Source: Actinomadura_E scrupuli (GTDB lineage: Bacteria; Actinomycetota; Actinomycetes; Streptosporangiales; Streptosporangiaceae). From it: a stretch of 64,000 nt of DNA. Both the position numbers and the translations under genes were made by a program. This document shows positions 59,889-64,000 of this stretch, in pieces. Numbering within the stretch: position 1 is the stretch's first letter; each line of letters begins with the position of its first letter. The stretch spans positions 310,001 through 374,000 of the forward strand of contig NZ_JBPCCU010000001.1 of NCBI RefSeq assembly GCF_050971785.1, in the 5' to 3' direction. Under the pieces are notes generated by a model. The model was given only the letters and a program-made list of their open reading frames with translations, was not told the DNA's origin and did no database searches.

Positions 59889-61661
59889 TTACTGCCGGTC
59901 CTCTGGAATGACGGTATGCCATTTTCCAGAGGGAGCCACCCAGACAAGTAGGCCCGGCCATGGTTGAAAGAGGTGCCATTGCGGGTGCTGCTTCAGCCGA
60001 TGATGCCGTCTGCACAGCGGCGACAGATTGCAGGAACAGGTCGATCCACCCTGCTGCCAGGCGACGGTGTGGTCGAGGTCGCACCGCTGGACCGGGCGTT
60101 CGCAGGTCGGGAAGGCACAGACCCGATACGCATGCTCGATCATCCGCCGCATCGCCGCCGGTGGCCGGTAACCGTCATGGCCATGGCGGTCCGGGTGGCC
60201 GGATCCGCTCTGCCTGCCCTGCGCGCCGGTCGTGAGGTCGGTGGAGACGTGCCCGGTGACGGTCTGGCACCAGTGGCTCTTCGCGTCGGCCAGCGTGTTG
60301 GACATCGTCTGGAGCGCGGCGGCGATCCGCAGCGCCAAGCCGGTGTGACGGCCGGTCCTTCGGTGCCGGTCGGCCGCCGAGTCGAGGCGCTCGTCGATGA
60401 CCTCGGCCAGCAAGCCGGTGATCTTCACCGCCGCGTCCGTCACCGCACGCCCATAGTGCTCGCCAGGCTCGTCGTCCCGGCCGACTCGCGGAGACCGGCG
60501 ATGACCAGGCGTCTCGCCGTGTCCAGGGGCTGCTCCGTGGTCGGCCGCGGCCGACCTGCAGTTCGAGCTCGCCGCCCGGCTCCTTGAATGGGCTCGGCTC
60601 GGCCCGTCCGGCCTGCCGCTTTCCTCTGCTGCGCGAGGGGGGTCTTCACTGGGTGGGTCTTCACTGGGTGGGACTTCATTAGGTGGGTCTTCACTGGGCG
60701 GAGGGAAACCGGACGGCCACGGGCCGTTCGGCGTCCCGAGATCCGGTGCGCCGGTGGGGCGGGTGGGCCCTGCGGGCTGCCCCGCCCGGCCCTGGCCGGC
60801 TGGGATGCCGTCATGGCGTGCCATCGGGCGGGCGGCCGCCTCGTCGCCGTCCGCGCTGTGATGTAGATCGCGGGCGGCGTCGGGAAGGGGAGTGCCACGT
60901 AGGAGCGCGACTCCCAGATCGTGCCGAATCGCGTCGATCGGGCGTACGTCACCGTCGGCCTTCATCGCCTGAGCGGCGGCGTTGATCCGGTTGTAGATCA
61001 CTTCTGCGTCATCTTCGGACATCTCACGGAACGCCAGCTCACACGTACCGGCGACGGTCGCCCATTTCTCCAGGCTGCGCACCTTGTGCGCTCTTCGCCT
61101 GCGCTGCTCGGCCGCCTCCGGGTCGACCGCCTTGATCACCTCACGCAGGCGGTGCCGCAACCGGCCCGTGGTGATCACCTGGGCCTCGTCCAGCACCGCC
61201 CGCTCGACCAGGGCTGCCGTCTTCGCGTCCACATCGAGCAGCCCGTCGGCGATCACTCGGGCACGCGCGAGGTCGATATGCCCCTTCGCCAGCGCACGGC
61301 GGGTCAGCGGAAGCCGATCGGCCAGCTTGGACGCCAGCCCCGCCCACATGCCCGCGGTTCCGCCCGACAACGTCAACGCCAGGGCGATCTCATCGGCGAT
61401 GAACTCACCAAGCTTCACTGCGGGCGCGTTCTCGTACTGCTCCTCACGACGGCGCACCAGCTCCGCCACGACCACGAGTTCCTGCGACTGCGCCCACGAC
61501 GTCAGCCGCCGCCAGGCCGCCATCGCGTCCGTCAAGTCGTCGTCGGAAAGCGCGGCGACGTCCAGAGCGTCCAGCGCGGCGGCCACAGCAGGCCCCGGAA
61601 CACCACCCGGAACCACCGGACCCGCGACATGCGAGTCGTATTCGGCCGCCGCCACTGACAC
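59889..61661 (-). CDS. DUF222 and HNH endonuclease-domain protein (13E12-repeat type)
   Basis: A 590-residue protein. The N-terminal DUF222 region runs to about residue 260 (SDDDLTDAMAAWRRLTSWAQ, LPLTRRALAKGHIDLARARV, AFREMSEDDAEVIYNRINAA). A low-complexity linker with four pentapeptide repeats (PPSEDPPSEDPP) follows, then a second helical segment. The C-terminal HNH domain is CAFPTCERPVQRCDLDHTVAW and CNLSPLCRRHHRLKQ, with zinc Cys pairs and the catalytic His. Such genes are multicopy in actinobacteria and linked to mobile DNA, but the role is unsettled. The GTG at 61661, eight bases after GGGGG, is chosen; a TTG at 61685 is the alternative. The 200 bp upstream are AT-rich for this chromosome. 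Confidence 0.88.
   Translation of the reverse strand: MSVAAAEYDSHVAGPVVPGGVPGPAVAAALDALDVAALSDDDLTDAMAAWRRLTSWAQSQELVVVAELVRRREEQYENAPAVKLGEFIADEIALALTLSGGTAGMWAGLASKLADRLPLTRRALAKGHIDLARARVIADGLLDVDAKTAALVERAVLDEAQVITTGRLRHRLREVIKAVDPEAAEQRRRRAHKVRSLEKWATVAGTCELAFREMSEDDAEVIYNRINAAAQAMKADGDVRPIDAIRHDLGVALLRGTPLPDAARDLHHSADGDEAAARPMARHDGIPAGQGRAGQPAGPTRPTGAPDLGTPNGPWPSGFPPPSEDPPNEVPPSEDPPSEDPPRAAEESGRPDGPSRAHSRSRAASSNCRSAAADHGAAPGHGETPGHRRSPRVGRDDEPGEHYGRAVTDAAVKITGLLAEVIDERLDSAADRHRRTGRHTGLALRIAAALQTMSNTLADAKSHWCQTVTGHVSTDLTTGAQGRQSGSGHPDRHGHDGYRPPAAMRRMIEHAYRVCAFPTCERPVQRCDLDHTVAWQQGGSTCSCNLSPLCRRHHRLKQHPQWHLFQPWPGLLVWVAPSGKWHTVIPEDRQ
60640..60699 (-). repeat. 15-bp tandem repeat inside the HNH gene
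   Basis: Four 15-bp units of GGGTCTTCACTGGGT type start at 60640, 60655, 60670 and 60685; the first two are identical. On the coding strand they encode the repeated pentapeptide of the linker (PPSED). Unit number could vary between strains. Confidence 0.85.
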
Positions 61662-61868
61662 TTTCAACACCCCCAGGCGCCTCAAGTACCTTCATTCGAA
61701 AATACTAGCGAACCCTTCAAGGCTTTTCTAGACCTGTCGAAGAATCTTCACAAGCCAATGCCGGTAAGATCGTACTGGTTCTATTGAATGGCATTTCTGT
61801 CAAATATGCAGAATGGTGAAATACGGGCCAAACCAGGCCGGGCGACCCCTATCCGCGCCAGAGACACA

Positions 61869-62414
61869 TCAGCCCTGAGCCCGGTAGCGCAGGTACACCA
61901 CGCCGCCGGCGAAGCGGCGTTCGTCGGCCATGACGAGCTTGGCGCGAACCCCTTCCGGGAAGACGGGCGTGCCTCCGCCCACGACCACGGGCGTGACGAA
62001 CAGGTGGTATTCGTCCACCAGGCCCGCCCGTATCGCCTCGGCGGCGAGGGCCGGGCCGCCCACGCTGACGTTCCCGTGCTCTTTCAGCGCCCGGACGGCC
62101 TCGGGGTCGAAACTCCGCTCAATCCGCGTCCGCGCACTCGACGTGGTCTGCAGCGTGCTCGAATAGACGACCTTGTCCGCGGAGCGCCATATCCCGGCGT
62201 AATCCCGCACCGCGGGCGACTGCCCGTCAAGGGAGACGGTCTCCCAGAAGAGCATGACCTCGTACATCCGGCGCCCGTACAGGTACGTCCCGATCCCGCG
62301 CTCCAGGTCGTTGACGAAGGCGTGTACCTCCTCGTCCGGCTCAGCCCAGTCGAACCTGCCTTCCGAATCGGCCGTGTAGCCGTCGAGCGACGCGATCGTC
62401 GAGTACACCAGCAC
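61869..62414 (-). CDS. RibD C-terminal/dihydrofolate reductase-like protein
   Basis: A 181-residue single-domain oxidoreductase: VLVYSTIASLDGYTADSEGR at the N-terminus, GTYLYGRRMYEVMLFWETVS, VSVGGPALAAEAIRAGLVDE and a final strand VVYLRYRAQG. The DHFR-like fold binds NADPH. Family members reduce deaminated riboflavin intermediates or unknown pterin-like substrates; the role here is not readable. The GTG at 62414 is chosen because GGAGGGAG lies five bases before it; an ATG a few codons upstream overlaps that site. The 200-bp gap to the HNH gene has no gene. Confidence 0.85.
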   Translation of the reverse strand: MLVYSTIASLDGYTADSEGRFDWAEPDEEVHAFVNDLERGIGTYLYGRRMYEVMLFWETVSLDGQSPAVRDYAGIWRSADKVVYSSTLQTTSSARTRIERSFDPEAVRALKEHGNVSVGGPALAAEAIRAGLVDEYHLFVTPVVVGGGTPVFPEGVRAKLVMADERRFAGGVVYLRYRAQG

Positions 62415-62483
62415 GCCTGCTCCCTCCATCGCCGGTGCAGACGGTACCAAGGCGCCGCTCGCGTCGGCTGTGGCCGCGCGTCG

Positions 62484-64000
62484 TCAGGCGAAGGAGAACA
62501 GCTCGGACAGGGCGTCGCGGAGGGCGGTGAGCTCGGCGGCCGTCCGGGTGCGAACCTCGGTGACCCCGTCGGCGGAGGTGCCGACCGGGGCGACGATCTC
62601 GAGGTAGCACTTGAGCTTCGGTTCGGTTCCCGAAGGCCGTACGACGACCCGGGCGCCGCTGCCCGGCTCTCCGGCACTTCCTGGTGCGGGGTCCAGGCGA
62701 AGGCGCAGGCCATCTGTCGGGGGCAGCCCGCCCGCGCCGGTGGCCAGGTCGTCGACCGCCGTGACGGCGCGGCCGGCCAGTCGCGACGGCGGGGCCTTCC
62801 GCAGCCGGGCCATGGCGTCGGTGATCAGGGCAAGGTCGTCCACCCGGAAGGAGAGCTGGCCGGTCGCGTGCACGCCGTACCGCCGGGCCTGGTCGTCGAG
62901 CAGATCCAGCAGCGTACGGCCGTCGCGTGCGGCCTCGGCGGCCAGCCCGGCGACCGCCAGGGCCGCGCCGATACCGTCCTTGTCGAGGACGACGGGACCG
63001 TCGTCGCCGCCCACGCAGTAGCCCAGTGCCTCCTCGTAGCCGAAGACGAACCGGTCGCCGGGCCCCGCGGCCTTGACGATCCACTTGAAGCCGGTGAGCG
63101 ACTCGGCGAAGCGGACCCCGTGCGCCGCCGCGATCCGGCCCAGCAGGGACGAGGAGACGATGGTGGTCACCACGGTCCGGTCCGGGCCGCTGGTGTGCCG
63201 CAGGACGTGCTCGGCGAGCAACCCGCCGACCTCGTCACCGGTCAGCATCCGCCATTCCCGCCCGGCGCCGCCCGTACGGCCGGTCGCCGGATCCGCCGCG
63301 ACCTGCGGAACCGGCGGGAGCACTGGGGGCAGCGGAACCGCCACGGCGCACCGGTCGGCGTCAGGGTCGTTGGCGATCACCAGATCGGCGCCCCGAACCT
63401 CGGCCAGGCGCAGCACCAGGTCCATGGCGCCCGGCTCCTCCGGGTTCGGGAACGCCACGGTCGGAAAGTCCGGGTCGGGAGTGATCTGCTCCTCGACCGG
63501 CAGCGGGGCAGGGAATCCGGCGCGCTGGAACGCCTGTGCCAGCGTCTCCGCCCCGACACCGTGCAGCGCCGTGTAGGCCACCGTGACGTCGCGTGCGGTG
63601 CCCAGCGGGATCGTGGTGAGCGCCTGGAGGTAGGCCTCGACGATCTCCTCACCGAGTACGGTCCAGTGCTCGCCCAGGGGAAGTTCGTCGACCCGGCCCA
63701 CCGCGTCGATGGCCGCGGAGATCTCCGTGTCCAGCGGCGGCACGATCTGCGCGCCGTCGCCCCAGTAGACCTTGTAGCCGTTGTCGCGGGGCGGGTTGTG
63801 GCTGGCGGTCACCATGACCCCCGCGTCCGCGCCCAGGAACCGTACGGCGAAGGCCAGCACCGGAGTCGGCAGCGTACGCGGCATCAGCCATGCCGTCAGC
63901 CCCGCTCCGGTCATGACGGCGGCCGTGTCCCGGGCGAACCGCTCCGACCCGTGCCGCGCGTCATAGCCGATCACCACGGACGGCGTGGACGTTGCGGAAC
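62484..64000 (-). CDS. Phosphohexomutase (phosphoglucomutase/phosphomannomutase), partial
   Basis: The gene continues past the right edge; about 505 C-terminal residues are visible and the N-terminal 70 or so are missing. The phosphoserine loop is GVMVTASHNPPRDNGYKVYW. The Mg site is VIANDPDADRCAVAVPLP, the sugar-binding loop is ESLTGFKWIVKAAGPG, and RFVFGYEEALGYCVGGDDG follows. The C-terminal phosphate-binding loop is VVVRPSGTEPKLKCYLE. It moves phosphate between C1 and C6 of glucose or mannose. The large type (about 550-580 residues) is the actinobacterial ManB/Pgm-like kind. GalE and GalK encoded in the window need such an enzyme to enter glycolysis. Confidence 0.95.
   Translation of the reverse strand, partial: SATSTPSVVIGYDARHGSERFARDTAAVMTGAGLTAWLMPRTLPTPVLAFAVRFLGADAGVMVTASHNPPRDNGYKVYWGDGAQIVPPLDTEISAAIDAVGRVDELPLGEHWTVLGEEIVEAYLQALTTIPLGTARDVTVAYTALHGVGAETLAQAFQRAGFPAPLPVEEQITPDPDFPTVAFPNPEEPGAMDLVLRLAEVRGADLVIANDPDADRCAVAVPLPPVLPPVPQVAADPATGRTGGAGREWRMLTGDEVGGLLAEHVLRHTSGPDRTVVTTIVSSSLLGRIAAAHGVRFAESLTGFKWIVKAAGPGDRFVFGYEEALGYCVGGDDGPVVLDKDGIGAALAVAGLAAEAARDGRTLLDLLDDQARRYGVHATGQLSFRVDDLALITDAMARLRKAPPSRLAGRAVTAVDDLATGAGGLPPTDGLRLRLDPAPGSAGEPGSGARVVVRPSGTEPKLKCYLEIVAPVGTSADGVTEVRTRTAAELTALRDALSELFSFA

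Overview
The window is a stretch of high-GC actinobacterial chromosome, judged by eye at roughly 70% G+C. GTG starts are frequent, 4-nt stop/start overlaps are common, and -10 boxes mostly fit TANNNT. A WhiJ-like regulator/DUF397/ATPase locus, PHO boxes of Streptomyces type, DUF6350 beside sucCD, DUF3017 between citrate synthase and isocitrate dehydrogenase, and a DUF222-HNH protein point to a filamentous actinomycete. My best guess is Streptosporangiales, but no rRNA or other marker here fixes the genus. I found no rRNA, tRNA, CRISPR array, integrase or transposase. Almost everything is ordinary chromosome.

Layout. 1-1387: N-terminal part of a molybdenum hydroxylase large subunit and its 2Fe-2S subunit. 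1618-5931: phosphate and sulfur genes (Tat-exported PhoD phosphatase, cysteine dioxygenase behind a cysteine-ended upstream ORF, NUDIX hydrolase, PiT phosphate transporter with a PHO box). 5932-6648: a gene-free stretch with an inverted repeat and a 33-bp duplication. 6649-8797: DUF397, helix-turn-helix regulator and ATP-binding anti-sigma-like protein. 8594-12192: two head-to-head PspC-type membrane systems, one of them a histidine kinase with a LuxR-type response regulator. 12219-15009: cell-envelope and small-enzyme genes. 15171-17500: PcrA/UvrD helicase. 17664-19064: secreted GH15-like hydrolase.

19144-34108 is a central-metabolism block: sucC-sucD, DUF6350, purN-purH, folD, citrate synthase, DUF3017, NADP-type isocitrate dehydrogenase and malate dehydrogenase. 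It supplies four TCA steps plus the one-carbon and formyl steps of purine synthesis. Small membrane or regulatory genes (an FHA protein, a proline/glycine-rich membrane protein) lie between. 34198-38918 holds an HSP90-family ATPase directly followed by a 947-residue TPR-type protein, which reads as a chaperone/partner module. 38989-41069 is galE-galK without galT. 41319-47318 holds a CNNM/CBS transporter, trpS, a 2H phosphoesterase, a YihY membrane protein and a D-Ala-D-Ala carboxypeptidase. 47730-50256 pairs a glutamate-cysteine-ligase-like enzyme with an M20 amidohydrolase.

50473-58781 is a nucleoside uptake and salvage operon: BMP lipoprotein, double-cassette ATPase, two permeases, cytidine deaminase, thymidine phosphorylase and adenosine deaminase. 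A perfect 12-bp palindrome precedes it, and a very strong hairpin separates the lipoprotein gene from the ATPase gene. 58778-64000 holds a PH-like membrane protein, a small orphan ORF, a DUF222-HNH nuclease, a RibD-type reductase and a phosphohexomutase cut by the right edge.

The most unusual signals are these: (1) a probably leaderless upstream ORF ending in CPSCCCR before cysteine dioxygenase; (2) short tandem arrays whose repeat unit contains the stop codon of the upstream gene, after pcrA, the DUF6350 gene and icd; (3) two tiny ORFs joined to both neighbours by ATGA overlaps; (4) an 11-bp-spaced PHO-box-like array upstream of sucC; (5) the HSP90-TPR pair.
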